Source of the DNA: Moraxellaceae bacterium
GTDB lineage: Bacteria > Pseudomonadota > Gammaproteobacteria > Pseudomonadales > Moraxellaceae
Reading direction: 5' to 3'
Length of the DNA stretch: 64,000 bases
NCBI GenBank assembly: GCA_029267635.1
Contig: JAJUIK010000004.1
Location: 124,001 to 188,000 of the forward strand
Below, piece after piece: positions 27,967-37,661 of this stretch (positions are counted from its first letter, which is position 1; each line of letters starts with the position of its first letter). Below the pieces are notes generated by a model that was not told where the DNA came from, made no database searches, and saw nothing but the letters and a program-made list of their open reading frames with translations. The translations under genes and the position numbers were made by a program.

Positions 27967-28548
27967 TTATTTCAATAAAGGCGGAACGGCTTCATAGTTG
28001 AGTTCGACGCGGCGGTTTTCTTTCCATGCCGCTTCATCATGACCAGGATTAACTGGCATTTCTTTACCATAACTTACAGCTTCCAATTGTTGCGCTTGTA
28101 CGCCATTGGTCAGAAGGAAGCTTTGTACTGCTTTGGCACGACGTTCGCCCAGTGCCATGTTGTATTCACGGGTACCGCGCTCATCGGTATGACCCGTCAA
28201 TGCAACACGTGAGTTGGCATTTGCCACCAGGAATTGTGCATGGCCTTGTAGGGTTTGATAGTCTTCAGCTGAGAGTTCACTGCTGTCATAATCAAAGTGC
28301 ACCACACGTTTGGCTAAAAATGCTTTATTGGCTTCAGTGACCCCTTTTGCAGAAGCACCGGCCATGTTTTGTGCATTGAGCGCTGCATCTTCATTCAAGC
28401 CCGTCGTATTGACAGTCGTTGCTGTTGTGCTGCCTGCACCTAGGTTATTGCCTGTGGTGATTTCAGTGGCAGGTTTTCGACTGGCACAACCGGTCATGAC
28501 CAAGGCAGTGGCCAGAAGTGGTAGCGTGCAAAGTTTGATTAAGTTCAT
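27967..28548 (-). CDS. pal: Peptidoglycan-associated lipoprotein
   Basis: 193-residue outer membrane lipoprotein. Signal peptide ends in lipobox VMTGC (Cys21). After a Thr/Ala-rich linker comes the OmpA-like domain, [12 protein letters not shown]... [20 protein letters not shown]...RRVELNY, whose Asp and Arg bind meso-DAP in the wall. Last gene of ybgC-tolQRAB-pal, the complex that draws in the outer membrane at division. The terminator follows 12 bases after its stop. Confidence 0.96.
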   Translation of the reverse strand: MNLIKLCTLPLLATALVMTGCASRKPATEITTGNNLGAGSTTATTVNTTGLNEDAALNAQNMAGASAKGVTEANKAFLAKRVVHFDYDSSELSAEDYQTLQGHAQFLVANANSRVALTGHTDERGTREYNMALGERRAKAVQSFLLTNGVQAQQLEAVSYGKEMPVNPGHDEAAWKENRRVELNYEAVPPLLK

Positions 28549-28590
28549 TTTGGCTCTCCATGAATTATTTTAGATCGGGTAAATAGCAGG

Positions 28591-29886
28591 TTATTTCGGT
28601 GCCCAAGCCGGCTCACGCACTTCACCTTGTTCACTTGGCAGGTTCATGCGGAAACGGCCATCGGTTGACATGATTGACAGTAAGCCACGATTGCCTTCAC
28701 GGGTGGCATACACCACCATTTGGCCATTCGGTGAAAAACTTGGCGATTCATCCAGACTGGTCGGGGTGAGAATCTGGGTAATGCCGGTATTGATGTCTTG
28801 CAGTGCCACTTTATAGTTGCTGTCACTTGGACGATGTACCAACGCAATTTTTTTGCCATCTGCACTCAAGCTACCCCGGGCATTAAAGGCACCCCTGAAG
28901 GTTAGGCGTTTAACCGAAGCATCGGCAAAGCTGTAACGATAGATTTGTGCAGAACCGCCACGGTCCGAGGTAAAGATAAAAGATTTACCATCCGGTGCAT
29001 AACGTGCTTCGGTATCGATAGCATTATCATTGGTCATGCGTTTCAACTGACGGGTATTCAAATCCATTTGGTAAATTTCAGGATTACCATGCATGGAGGC
29101 CGTAAACAGCATAGATTGACCATCGGGTGAGAAGCTAGGTGCGCCATTCAAACCTTTAAAACGGGCCAGAACTTCACGTTGACCACTGCCCAAATCCTGT
29201 AAATAAATGCCTGGACGTTTGGTTTCAAAAGAAACGTAGGCCAGCTTTTTGCCATCCGGGGTCCAGGTCGGTGACAGAATCGGGTCACGAGAAGATAAGA
29301 CAGTGCGTGGCTGTTCACCATCGGTATCGGCAATTTGCAGGGTATAACGCTGATCTGGTGTAGCCGGATTGCGCAGTACATAGGCAATTCGGCCACTGAA
29401 ATCCCCTGGAATACCGGTCAGTGCCTGATAGATGGCATCACTGATCATGTGTCCGGCCTGACGGATCCGCGAACTTGGTACAGTCAATAACTCGTTGAGT
29501 AGATATTGTTGTTTTTCAACATCAAATAACTGGTAATGCACTTGGTAATTGCCATTGGCATCTGCTTTGACATTTCCAATCACCACATAGGGGATACCCG
29601 CATTTTTCCAGTCTGCTGCCTGTAAGTGGTTGATGGATGCAGAGCTTGACGGTAAATTTTTTGAAGAACTGCTGAAGCGTCCAGAACGGTTGAGATCATT
29701 TTCGACAATCGGATAAATCGACTGGTCATTGCTGAACGGAACAATAGCAATTTTCGGTGCTTGTTCCGGTGCCTTGGCAATTTCAAGATGGAGTTGTGCC
29801 ATGGCAGTGGTGGGTAATGTCGGGCTTAAGGTTGCAATGAGGGCTAAAGCGAGTAGCGGTTTACGCGTCATTTCCATAATTGTCAT
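28591..29886 (-). CDS. tolB: Tol-Pal system protein TolB
   Basis: Periplasmic protein of 431 residues that links TolA and Pal. Signal peptide LLALALIATLSPTLPTTAMAQ, an N-terminal domain (KIAIVPFSND...), then a six-bladed beta-propeller with repeated PxWxPDGKxLAYVS motifs such as SPTWTPDGKKLAYVS and APSFSPDGQSMLF. The first ATGs (29886, 29877, 29871) are close together, so the exact start is open. 42 bases separate it from pal. Confidence 0.96.
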   Translation of the reverse strand: MTIMEMTRKPLLALALIATLSPTLPTTAMAQLHLEIAKAPEQAPKIAIVPFSNDQSIYPIVENDLNRSGRFSSSSKNLPSSSASINHLQAADWKNAGIPYVVIGNVKADANGNYQVHYQLFDVEKQQYLLNELLTVPSSRIRQAGHMISDAIYQALTGIPGDFSGRIAYVLRNPATPDQRYTLQIADTDGEQPRTVLSSRDPILSPTWTPDGKKLAYVSFETKRPGIYLQDLGSGQREVLARFKGLNGAPSFSPDGQSMLFTASMHGNPEIYQMDLNTRQLKRMTNDNAIDTEARYAPDGKSFIFTSDRGGSAQIYRYSFADASVKRLTFRGAFNARGSLSADGKKIALVHRPSDSNYKVALQDINTGITQILTPTSLDESPSFSPNGQMVVYATREGNRGLLSIMSTDGRFRMNLPSEQGEVREPAWAPK

Positions 29887-29978
29887 GCACTCAAATTCGT
29901 GATTTTTTCTTCGTGTTTCTGTTTAGCATAATCACAGGATTTAAATCTATTTAAACCCTGTAATTTTGCACAAATTCT

Positions 29979-31040
29979 TTATCGAGCTGTAAAGGTAGAG
30001 CTAAAACTGCGTGCTTCACGTCGTGCATCCGGATCAGAAGGCATCGGGTAGGGTGCTGCAGCACGGACAGCCGCTTCTACGCTGGCTTTCATATCTGGGT
30101 CACTGGCATTGACCACGACCGACAGCACGGCACCGCTGTCACTTAAGGTGACACGCGCCGTGGCCTGTTTACCGATTGAACCTGCAGGTACATCCCAGGC
30201 ACGCTGAATCTTGTTGGTAAAGTCGCGTTTGGCTGTGGAAGCAATTCTCTTAGCATCTGCTTTCTTCTGCGCAGCTTCTTCACTGGCTTTTTTCGCTGCA
30301 GAGGCTTTGGCTTCTTGTTCAGCTTGCTCACGTGCTTCAGCAGCGGCTTTGGCTCTTGCATCAGCCTCAGCTTTGGCTTTTGCGTCTGCAGCAGCTTTGG
30401 CTTTTGCATCTGCAGCGGCTTTGACTTTTGCGTCTGCGACAGCTTTGGCTTTTGCGTCTGCGACAGCTTTGGCTTTTGCGTCTGCGACAGCTTTGGCTTT
30501 TGCGTCTGCGGCAGCTTTGGCTCTTGCATCAGCCTCAGCTTTGGCTTTTGCGTCTGCAGTAGCTTTGGCTTTTGCATCTGCGGCAGCTTGCTGTTTTGCT
30601 GCCAATTCAGCTTTCAATTTCGCTTCGGTTTCAGCACGTTGCTGTGCTTCTGCTCGCCGTGCAGCATTTTCTGCATTTTGTTTGGCAAGTGCAGTCTCTA
30701 CTGGCGAAGGGGGTACTTCTGCTTTGACAGGTACTGCTTCCGTTTTGACAGGTGCTGCAGTAACTGGAATCACAGGCGCTGCTTCAACCGGATCAGCTGT
30801 CTGTTGAATTTCCTGTGCAATATTTTGATGAACAGTTTCATTTTCTTCCGTCTGTTCGGGTGGTTCTGGCGGTGGTAACTCTTCCGGTTTGACCAGAACG
30901 GTTTTCAGCTGTTTGGGTGGGGCTGGCGGTTCACTTAAACCCAAGTACAATAAAGCCAGCACGGCAACTGTATGTACCGCGACAGTAAAACCAATCGCGA
31001 TGGTTTTTTGCTGAGCTGGCGGCTGAGAAATCTGTTTCAT
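29979..31040 (-). CDS. tolA: Tol-Pal system protein TolA
   Basis: 353 residues. One N-terminal membrane helix (TIAIGFTVAVHTVAVLALLYLGL), a Pro/Glu-rich stretch (PPPEPPEQTEENE), a long Ala/Lys-rich helical domain II (about 125-265) built from ADAKAKA-type repeats, and a C-terminal domain III (TNKIQRAWDVPAGS... to the end) that contacts TolB and Pal. It spans the periplasm. Part of domain II is made of near-identical 24-base repeats, so its length may vary between strains. The tolR stop is 3 bases upstream. Confidence 0.95.
   Translation of the reverse strand: MKQISQPPAQQKTIAIGFTVAVHTVAVLALLYLGLSEPPAPPKQLKTVLVKPEELPPPEPPEQTEENETVHQNIAQEIQQTADPVEAAPVIPVTAAPVKTEAVPVKAEVPPSPVETALAKQNAENAARRAEAQQRAETEAKLKAELAAKQQAAADAKAKATADAKAKAEADARAKAAADAKAKAVADAKAKAVADAKAKAVADAKVKAAADAKAKAAADAKAKAEADARAKAAAEAREQAEQEAKASAAKKASEEAAQKKADAKRIASTAKRDFTNKIQRAWDVPAGSIGKQATARVTLSDSGAVLSVVVNASDPDMKASVEAAVRAAAPYPMPSDPDARREARSFSSTFTAR
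30420..30510 (-). repeat. tolA: 24-bp tandem repeats in tolA
   Basis: At least three near-perfect copies of an 8-codon unit (reading AKAVADAK in the protein) in the helical domain, with weaker copies on both sides to about 30600. Copy number may change by slippage or recombination. Confidence 0.85.
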
Positions 31041-31043
31041 ATT

Positions 31044-31496
31044 TTATTTTAAGGGTTCAGTGAGGAGCCCAACTTGGGTTAAACCTGCATCTTGTAAGCT
31101 GGCCATCAGTGCGACAACATCTCCATAAGGGCGGCTTTTATCGCCATTCACCAAGACACTGAGCTGTTGCTGGTTGGCTTCAGCTTCACTTTGGGCAGTG
31201 CTTAAAATCTCTTGTAGTTCGGTCAAGCTCATGGCCTGATCATCTTTATAGGTTTTATAGTTCAGGTAATACAAGCCATCTTTGTTTAAGGAAACAATCG
31301 CCGGTGCTTCTTTCGAGGCAAATGACGTGCTGTTGGCCTGAGGCAAATCAACATCGATACCGCTGCTAATCATCGGGGCAGTGACCATAAAAATCACCAG
31401 CAGTACCAGCATGACATCAATATAAGGAACAACGTTCATGTCACTTTTTAATGGTTTCTTGATACGCTCGAAACGGCCAGATCGTTGAATCGCCAT
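31044..31496 (-). CDS. tolR: Tol-Pal system protein TolR
   Basis: 150 residues of the ExbD/TolR family. One membrane helix (VPYIDVMLVLLVIFMVTAPM) contains the Asp that carries protons, followed by a periplasmic domain. With TolQ it forms the proton-driven motor that powers TolA. The preceding tolQ stop directly abuts its ATG. Confidence 0.96.
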   Translation of the reverse strand: MAIQRSGRFERIKKPLKSDMNVVPYIDVMLVLLVIFMVTAPMISSGIDVDLPQANSTSFASKEAPAIVSLNKDGLYYLNYKTYKDDQAMSLTELQEILSTAQSEAEANQQQLSVLVNGDKSRPYGDVVALMASLQDAGLTQVGLLTEPLK

Positions 31497-32195
31497 TTAT
31501 GCCTCTTCCTGCACAGAACCGACCGATTGACGTTGTAACAGGGCGATCATTTCTTCTGAAAATAGTGCACGGTCAGAATAAATCGCTTCACCTTTAGCGG
31601 TGTAATGGTTAAACGCCAAGACTGCAGGAATCGCAGCAAACAGGCCAATTGCGGTAGCAATCAAGGCTTCGGCAATGCCGGGAGCGACAGTTGCCAGCGT
31701 GACCTGTTCAATAGCAGCAAGGCCAATAAAGGCATTCATGATGCCCCAGACCGTTCCAAACAGACCGATATACGGTGCAACAGAACCAATACTGGCCAAA
31801 GCACCTAAACCTTGCTCCAGCGTACTTTGATCACGGCTCAATCCCACGCGCAGAATACGCTCGGTACCTTCAATGGTTTGCGGCAGGGCAACCTGGCGTT
31901 TTTTGAGTTTCAGGAATTCACCAAGGCCAAGATAGAAAATATCTTCCAGGCCGGTACGCTTGGAATTGAGCTGGGCATTATTGTAGAGGGTATTCAGTTC
32001 GGCCCCAGACCAGAACATTTTTTGAAAATGCTGGTCTTCTTGCTGGGCCTTTTTATAGCTCATATGTAACTTTGCAATCAGATACCAACTATACAGAGAT
32101 GCCAAGAGGAGGATCAACATCACCAGTTGTACGACTGGACTTGCCTGTAGAATTAAATCGGAGATGTGTAGTGTGGATTCTAGTTGTGTTGCCAT
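31497..32195 (-). CDS. tolQ: Tol-Pal system protein TolQ
   Basis: 232 residues of the MotA/TolQ/ExbB family with three membrane helices (about 15-38, 130-160 and 165-190). The conserved block LASIGSVAPYIGLFGTVWG is present, as is PGIAEALIATAIGLFAAIPA. Stator of the Tol motor with TolR. Follows ybgC by 23 bases in the same operon. Confidence 0.96.
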   Translation of the reverse strand: MATQLESTLHISDLILQASPVVQLVMLILLLASLYSWYLIAKLHMSYKKAQQEDQHFQKMFWSGAELNTLYNNAQLNSKRTGLEDIFYLGLGEFLKLKKRQVALPQTIEGTERILRVGLSRDQSTLEQGLGALASIGSVAPYIGLFGTVWGIMNAFIGLAAIEQVTLATVAPGIAEALIATAIGLFAAIPAVLAFNHYTAKGEAIYSDRALFSEEMIALLQRQSVGSVQEEA

Positions 32196-32218
32196 AGGTT
32201 ACATGTGCCAAATCTTTT

Positions 32219-32626
32219 TTAATCTTGTGCCAGTTCTTTACGAATCAGGTCACGTATTTCATCCGGTAAGCGGGTTGGCATCATATTTGCGTTTAAACAT
32301 GCCAATTCGACCTCACCAGAAGCCAGTAAGATTTCACCACGATAAATATGTTGTTGCAAGGTAAATGATGCCGTTTTACATGAAATTACACTGGCAGTCA
32401 CAGTGATCAAATCATCCATTAAAATCGGACGCATGTATTTCACGGCAATCTTGTGAACCACGAAATTATAGTCTTTTTGATGCCAATAATGATCAATGCC
32501 AGAGGCACGCAGCCATTCGGTACGGCAGCGCTCCATAAAACGGATGTGGTTGGCATGATAAACAATGCCGCCTGCATCCGTATCTTCCATATAAATACGA
32601 ATTTTGAATTCAAAAAGATTAGCCAT
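32219..32626 (-). CDS. ybgC: Acyl-CoA thioesterase YbgC
   Basis: 135-residue hot-dog fold thioesterase of the tol-pal operon. The motif MEDTDAGGIVYHANHIRFMER carries the catalytic Asp (YxxDxxGxVYxxxY type). It cleaves short-chain acyl-CoA or acyl-ACP; how this helps Tol-Pal is not clear. First gene of the operon; the promoter should lie in 32627-32780. Confidence 0.95.
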   Translation of the reverse strand: MANLFEFKIRIYMEDTDAGGIVYHANHIRFMERCRTEWLRASGIDHYWHQKDYNFVVHKIAVKYMRPILMDDLITVTASVISCKTASFTLQQHIYRGEILLASGEVELACLNANMMPTRLPDEIRDLIRKELAQD

Positions 32627-32784
32627 AAGAATGAAGTTCCATTTTTAGATGAAAGACCAGCAAAATACGGGGTGTGGCTGGGGTGGAAAGTCGTCCATTG
32701 AACCTTGAAAATCAGAAATAAAAGACAGGACACGGGACGGCCACAAGATGGCGTAGATTCTAGCAATATGGGTTTTAAGCTCAA

Positions 32785-32916
32785 ATGGCACAAGCTATCA
32801 TTCCGCGTGAATTACGCTGTGATTGCGTAAACATAGAAACGTTGAATATTTATACATCTGCTTTAGGAAAAGTCGGTCTTCACCGTGATGATCTGGAATC
32901 CACCCATTCAATATAA
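32785..32916 (+). CDS. Weak candidate small gene (43 aa)
   Basis: Frame of 43 residues beginning MAQAIIPRELRCDCVN and ending in LESTHSI. The peptide is mixed and soluble-looking with a CxC pair. There is no good ribosome binding site. Its stop overlaps a hairpin. No family recognised; it could be chance. Confidence 0.2.
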   Translation: MAQAIIPRELRCDCVNIETLNIYTSALGKVGLHRDDLESTHSI

Positions 32917-32938
32917 AGCTGTCACTCCGACAGCTTTA
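32915..32938 (-). terminator. Possible terminator after cca
   Basis: 9-bp stem aaagctgtc / gacagcttt with a 5-base loop, about 22 bases beyond the cca stop on the minus strand; the T-run is short. Confidence 0.5.
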
Positions 32939-32959
32939 AGCTGAAAAATAATGATTCGT

Positions 32960-34195
32960 TTAAACCACATCATGCTTGTGTTGGGCTTTCAGTTCGGCAA
33001 TTGCTTCAATCCGGCGTTGGATCAGCATTTCACCAATATCGGGCCCTTGAATTTCCGGCGGTAAATCCTGCGCCTTAATGTTGCGTACCATCTGCATGGC
33101 TTCCAGCATATAAGCAGCTTGCGGATAAGAACGGTCTTCCAGACCAAGGCGACCTCGAGAATCACATTCACACGCCTGAATAAAAGCTTCCACGCGTTCC
33201 GGACGACGTAGCACATCCAAACGTTGTAACAGGCGCCATAAGGTACCTGGTTTTAAGGTGAGCGCTTGATGGGCTTTTAAATGTTCTTTACAAACCGCAA
33301 TGGCCAGCTGTTTGGTTTGTGTCGGGACTTTCAGTCGTTCACAGACATCTGTGACAGGAGCAACACCACGCTCTTCATGCATGATATGACGTGGTAATTC
33401 ATCATTTGGGGTTAGGGCCTTGCCCAGATCATGCACCAAAACTGCAAAGCGAACATCCAGTGAGTAATTGGCTTTACAGGCCTGTTGTAATGACATGAGC
33501 GTATGCACGCCACTGTCAATTTCTGGATGATATTCAGGGCGTTGTGGAATGCCAAACAGCGCTTCAATTTCTGGAAATAGCACTTTTAGGGCACCGCAGC
33601 GGCGCAGCACATCAAAATACACATCGGCATCACGTTCCATCAGCGCACGTGAGGTTTCTTTCCAGACCCGTTCCGGTGTCAATGCCTGTAGTTCGCCAGA
33701 ATTGGCTAGTTCTTGCATCAATTGCAGGGTTTCATCGGCAATAGCGAAACCATACTGATGATAACGTGCAGCAAAACGTGCGACACGGAGTACCCGTAAT
33801 GGATCTTCAACAAAGGCATCCGAAACATGACGCAGTAATTTTGCTTGTAAATCCTGCTGGCCACCATAAGGGTCATACAGCTGTCCCTGATCGTCCATCG
33901 CCATCGCATTGATGGTCAGGTCACGCCGGATCAGGTCTTGTTCCAGGGTCACATTTGGATCGGTATAAAATTCAAAACCATGATAACCATGTCCTGCCTT
34001 GCGTTCGGTACGCGCCAAAGCATATTCATCTTTGGTTTCAGGATGTAGGAAAACAGGGAAATCCTTGCCCACTGGCTGATAGCCTTGGGCGAGAAGTTGT
34101 TCAGGTTTTGCACCTACGACAACATAATCTTTTTCTTGATAGGGATGACCGAGCAACTGATCTCGGACCGCACCACCTACTAAATACACTTGCAT
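32960..34195 (-). CDS. cca: CCA-adding tRNA nucleotidyltransferase, with HD domain
   Basis: 411 residues. Builds or repairs the 3' CCA of tRNAs. N-terminal nucleotidyltransferase core YLVGGAVRDQLLG with the following acidic pair, then RRDLTINAMAMD. An HD phosphohydrolase domain follows (VHDLGKALTP), so this is the long E. coli type with repair and phosphatase activity. ATG at 34195 gives MQVYLVGG; GAGG lies 7 bases before it, inside a long hairpin (34198-34244). A start 33 bases upstream would put extra non-family residues in front. Confidence 0.94.
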   Translation of the reverse strand: MQVYLVGGAVRDQLLGHPYQEKDYVVVGAKPEQLLAQGYQPVGKDFPVFLHPETKDEYALARTERKAGHGYHGFEFYTDPNVTLEQDLIRRDLTINAMAMDDQGQLYDPYGGQQDLQAKLLRHVSDAFVEDPLRVLRVARFAARYHQYGFAIADETLQLMQELANSGELQALTPERVWKETSRALMERDADVYFDVLRRCGALKVLFPEIEALFGIPQRPEYHPEIDSGVHTLMSLQQACKANYSLDVRFAVLVHDLGKALTPNDELPRHIMHEERGVAPVTDVCERLKVPTQTKQLAIAVCKEHLKAHQALTLKPGTLWRLLQRLDVLRRPERVEAFIQACECDSRGRLGLEDRSYPQAAYMLEAMQMVRNIKAQDLPPEIQGPDIGEMLIQRRIEAIAELKAQHKHDVV

Positions 34196-34197
34196 GA

Positions 34198-34244
34198 AAA
34201 AACCTCTATTCTTGAGGCAATCATGCAACAGAATAGAGGTTTTC
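34198..34244 (-). terminator. Long hairpin between maeB and cca that covers the cca ribosome binding site
   Basis: Arms of about 14 bases (aaaacctctattct and agaatagaggtttt) around a 17-base loop, followed on the minus strand by TTTTTTC and then the cca ATG. The 3' arm contains GAGG, the cca ribosome binding site. It can serve as terminator for maeB and as a lid on cca translation. Confidence 0.8.
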
Positions 34245-34284
34245 TCAAGTCAGGAAGTTGAGCTTTTCACTCAACTTTCCAGGA

Positions 34285-36555
34285 TTAGGCTTGTTCTTGC
34301 TGGATTTCAGCTACAGTTAATGCAGTCATGTTGACCAAACGGCGTGTTGTTGCCGTTGGGGTCAAGATATGCACCGGTTTTGCTGCGCCAAGCAAGATCG
34401 GACCAATGGTCACGTTGTTGCCTGAAGTCGATTTCAACAAGTTGAACGAGATATTGGCTGCATCAAGGTTTGGCATGATCAACAGGTTGGCAGAACCTTT
34501 GAAACGCGAGTTCGGGAAAGCAAAGTGACGAATGTTTTCGTCTAGTGCCGCATCTCCGTGCATTTCACCTTCCACTTCAAGCTCTGGCGCAATATTGGAC
34601 AAGATGCGATACACTTCACGCATTTTTTGCGCGCTTGGATCGCTCTCGTCGCTGCCGAAGCTCGAGTGAGAAAGCAGGGCAACACGTGGTGTCATCCCGA
34701 AACGGCGTACTTCTTCTGCTGCCAGAATGGTCATTTCTGCCAATTGCTGTGCAGTCGGGTTGGTGTTGACATAAGTATCGGCAATGAACAGGTTGCGGTC
34801 TTCAAGCATCAAGGCATTCAGCGTGAAGAAGGTGTTATGACCTTCTTTCAAGCCGATGATGTTGCTGACGAAATCCAAGTGGATGTCGTAGCTTGAATAA
34901 GTACCGCACAGCATGCCATCTGCAAGGCCATGACGAACCAACATCGCTGCGATTAAGGTTGAACGACGGCGTGCTTCACGTTGTGCGTATTCAACCGTCA
35001 CGCCTTTACGTTGCATGATTTGGTAATAATCGTCAGCAAATGCTTGATAATGCGGATTCTTCTCTTGATCCACAATCTCGATGTTGACACCGTGCTGTAA
35101 GCGCAAGCCAAGTTTTTTGATGTTGGCTTCGATCACTGCAGGGCGGCCCACCAAGATTGGTTTTGCCAAACCTTCATCCACTGCAATTTGTACTGCACGC
35201 AATACGCGTAGGTCTTCACCTTCGGCGTAGGCAATACGCTTAGGATCAGATTTTGCTTGGGCGAAGATCGGTTTCATCATCAAGGCTGAGTTATAAACAA
35301 ACTCAGACAGACGTTGACGATAAGAATCGAAATCTTCGATTGGACGAGTCGCAACACCAGAATCCATTGCTGCTTTGGCAACTGCTGGCGCGATCTCAAG
35401 AATTAGACGTTGATCAAGCGGACGCGGAATCAGGTAATCACGACCGAATGCTGCTGATTTTTCACCATAGGTCGAAGCATCTGCTTCTACGTGTGCCATA
35501 CGTGCAATGGCATGTACGCAAGCAATCTTCATTTCTTCGTTGATGGTGGTTGCACCAACATCAAGCGCACCACGGAAGATGTAAGGGAAGCACAGTGCGT
35601 TGTTGACCTGGTTTGGATAATCCGAACGACCGGTCGCCATGATGGCATCTGGACGAACTGCATGGGCATCTTCAGGTAGAATTTCTGGGTCTGGGTTCGC
35701 TAATGCAAAGATAATTGGGTTTGGTGCCATTTCCTTCACCATTTCTTTGGTAAGGATGCCTGCAGCCGAAAGACCCAGGAACATGTCTGCACCGGCAATG
35801 ACTTCATGCAATTGAGTGGCAGGGATGTCCTGCATATAGCGTTTTTTCGAATCATCCAGGCCGTCACGCGAAGTGGTGATCAAACCACGTGAGTCCGCAA
35901 CGATGATATTTTCTTTCTTGGCACCCAAAGCACAAAGCAAGTCTAGGCAAGACAATGCAGCAGCACCGGCACCTGAAGCGACAATTTTGATTTCGTCAAT
36001 TTTCTTGTCGATGAGTTGTAATGCATTGAGCAATGCTGAACCCACGATGATTGATGTACCGTGCTGGTCATCATGGAACACAGGAATGTTCATGCGTTCA
36101 CGTAACTTACGCTCAATGTAGAAACATTCTGGTGCTTTGATATCTTCTAAGTTAATTCCGCCAAAGGTGGGTTCTAAAGCAGCTACGATATCGACGATCT
36201 TGTCTGGATCATTTTCTGCAATTTCGATATCGAATACATCGACACCCGCAAACTTCTTGAACAGAACACCTTTACCTTCCATCACTGGCTTAGATGCCAA
36301 TGGACCGATATTACCTAAACCTAATACGGCAGTACCGTTACTGATCACGGCAACCAGGTTACCACGTGCAGTATATTTTGCGGCCAGTGAAGGGTCTCGT
36401 TCAATCTCTAGGCAAGGTGCTGCAACACCTGGAGAATATGCAAGCGCTAAATCATGTTGGTTGACCAGCTGCTTGCTTGGTGTCACGCTGATTTTCCCCG
36501 GATTTGGGAATTCGTGGTAGTACAAAGCTTGCTGTTTTAATGATTGATCGTCCAT
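34285..36555 (-). CDS. maeB: NADP-dependent malic enzyme, MaeB type
   Basis: 756 residues. N-terminal malic enzyme part (about 1-430) that decarboxylates malate to pyruvate with NADP: the N-terminus [48 protein letters not shown] and the Rossmann [16 protein letters not shown] are standard. The C-terminal part (about 440-756) resembles phosphotransacetylase ([17 protein letters not shown]... HGDAALDE) but in MaeB it is regulatory, sensing acetyl-CoA. Two hairpins lie downstream of its stop. Supplies NADPH and pyruvate during growth on organic acids. Confidence 0.95.
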   Translation of the reverse strand: MDDQSLKQQALYYHEFPNPGKISVTPSKQLVNQHDLALAYSPGVAAPCLEIERDPSLAAKYTARGNLVAVISNGTAVLGLGNIGPLASKPVMEGKGVLFKKFAGVDVFDIEIAENDPDKIVDIVAALEPTFGGINLEDIKAPECFYIERKLRERMNIPVFHDDQHGTSIIVGSALLNALQLIDKKIDEIKIVASGAGAAALSCLDLLCALGAKKENIIVADSRGLITTSRDGLDDSKKRYMQDIPATQLHEVIAGADMFLGLSAAGILTKEMVKEMAPNPIIFALANPDPEILPEDAHAVRPDAIMATGRSDYPNQVNNALCFPYIFRGALDVGATTINEEMKIACVHAIARMAHVEADASTYGEKSAAFGRDYLIPRPLDQRLILEIAPAVAKAAMDSGVATRPIEDFDSYRQRLSEFVYNSALMMKPIFAQAKSDPKRIAYAEGEDLRVLRAVQIAVDEGLAKPILVGRPAVIEANIKKLGLRLQHGVNIEIVDQEKNPHYQAFADDYYQIMQRKGVTVEYAQREARRRSTLIAAMLVRHGLADGMLCGTYSSYDIHLDFVSNIIGLKEGHNTFFTLNALMLEDRNLFIADTYVNTNPTAQQLAEMTILAAEEVRRFGMTPRVALLSHSSFGSDESDPSAQKMREVYRILSNIAPELEVEGEMHGDAALDENIRHFAFPNSRFKGSANLLIMPNLDAANISFNLLKSTSGNNVTIGPILLGAAKPVHILTPTATTRRLVNMTALTVAEIQQEQA

Positions 36556-36910
36556 CTGAGTCTCGATTGTTTCAATAGTTATTCCAGCGTCGCTGGTGGG
36601 GGTTTTTGCTAAATTCTCTCGAATATACCACTAGTTGAGCACTTCGCACAGTCGACTATGCTGCTTTTTCGAACAAACTTAGAGCTCAAGTTTATGATGT
36701 AATACTCAATAGATATAAGTTTATGCACTTGGGGGTATAGCTGTACAATTATGCGCCTAACAGTTCGCTTGATAGCTTACTTTGGTCAATGTGATATTTG
36801 AGTGAAGATGCAATAAGATCAGGAGATAATGAATAAAACGTGCAAAAACTACCGTAAAATATATCAGTCTGATTGAAATTTTTCTTCTGAAAATTAAAGT
36901 TCAATAGGAC
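36556..36910. other. Intergenic region between rsmE and maeB
   Basis: 355 bases with the maeB leader and promoter on the minus strand, not pinpointed with confidence. No gene, RNA or repeat that I can support. Confidence 0.5.
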
Positions 36911-37624
36911 TTAAGCAAAATGGTGATTCAGAATAGACAATGCGACGACCGGTGCGGTTTCTGTGCGCAATACGCGTTCACCGATACACCAATTTTGGAA
37001 ATTTGCTGCGTTGGCCTGGATAATTTCCGCTTCACTGAGGCCACCTTCCGGACCAATTAACAGCGCCAGTTCTGGCTGTGCCTCTACCAGTACATTAACC
37101 TGATCTTTGTTGGGCGCGAGGACCAGACGGGTTTGTGGCAGATCTGAGCTCAACCATTCAGTCAAAGACAAGGGGGGGAGAATGGCCGGCACACGATTCA
37201 TGCCGCACTGTTCACAAGCAGCAATTGCAACACCTTGCCAATGCTCCAGTTTCTTCTGGTCACGATCGTATTTGAGGCGTATTTCACAGCGTTCAGAGGT
37301 CAAGAGCTGGATTTGATCCACGCCAAGTTCAGTAGCTTTTTGGATCGCATAATCCATACGGTCGCCTTTACTCATCACTTGGCCAAGCACTGCTTTAAAA
37401 GCCGGAGTACGATCGCCTGGACTAAAATGCGTGACCTGCACAGAAGCTGTCTTTTTCGACACCTCGGTTAAGGTCACTTCATATTCACCACCTTTGCCAT
37501 TAAACAGGGTGGCTTGATCACCCACCTGAGCACGTAGCACTCGAACCCAATGGTGAAACACTGTTTCAGAAAGCGGTAGCGTTTCATCTACAGTCAAATC
37601 AGCATCAATATAAAAACGGGTCAT
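36911..37624 (-). CDS. rsmE: 16S rRNA (uracil-1498-N3)-methyltransferase
   Basis: 237-residue SPOUT methyltransferase for U1498 of 16S rRNA. N-terminal PUA-like domain (MTRFYIDADL... HHWVRVLRAQVGD) and C-terminal trefoil knot with LLIGPEGGLSEAEI and LRTETAPVVALSIL, the RsmE hallmarks. No ribosome binding site is visible; the leader instead has a 12-base tandem duplication (37625-37650). It follows metF by 37 bases, so it is probably translated from the ahcY-metF readthrough. Confidence 0.95.
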   Translation of the reverse strand: MTRFYIDADLTVDETLPLSETVFHHWVRVLRAQVGDQATLFNGKGGEYEVTLTEVSKKTASVQVTHFSPGDRTPAFKAVLGQVMSKGDRMDYAIQKATELGVDQIQLLTSERCEIRLKYDRDQKKLEHWQGVAIAACEQCGMNRVPAILPPLSLTEWLSSDLPQTRLVLAPNKDQVNVLVEAQPELALLIGPEGGLSEAEIIQANAANFQNWCIGERVLRTETAPVVALSILNHHFA

Positions 37625-37650
37625 GGCTACGTGTCTCGGGCTACGTGTCT
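37625..37650. repeat. 12-base duplication directly before the rsmE start
   Basis: ggctacgtgtct occurs twice with a 14-base period. It lies in the gap between metF and rsmE, immediately upstream of the rsmE ATG. Confidence 0.8.
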
Positions 37651-37661
37651 TTGGGGAGGGT

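Larger units (their letters stand above)
32627..32959. other. Intergenic region between ybgC and cca
   Basis: 333 bases. Holds the expected tol-pal promoter (minus strand, not pinpointed), a weak 43-codon plus-strand frame (32785-32916) and a hairpin after cca (32915-32937). Confidence 0.5.

Noticed and set aside
30420-30510. CRISPR-like array
   Set aside because: The repeats have no spacers, are 24 bases and lie in frame in tolA.
30211-30878. Long Ala/Ser or Cys/Phe-rich plus-strand frames over tolA
   Set aside because: They are shadows of the repetitive tolA codons on the opposite strand.
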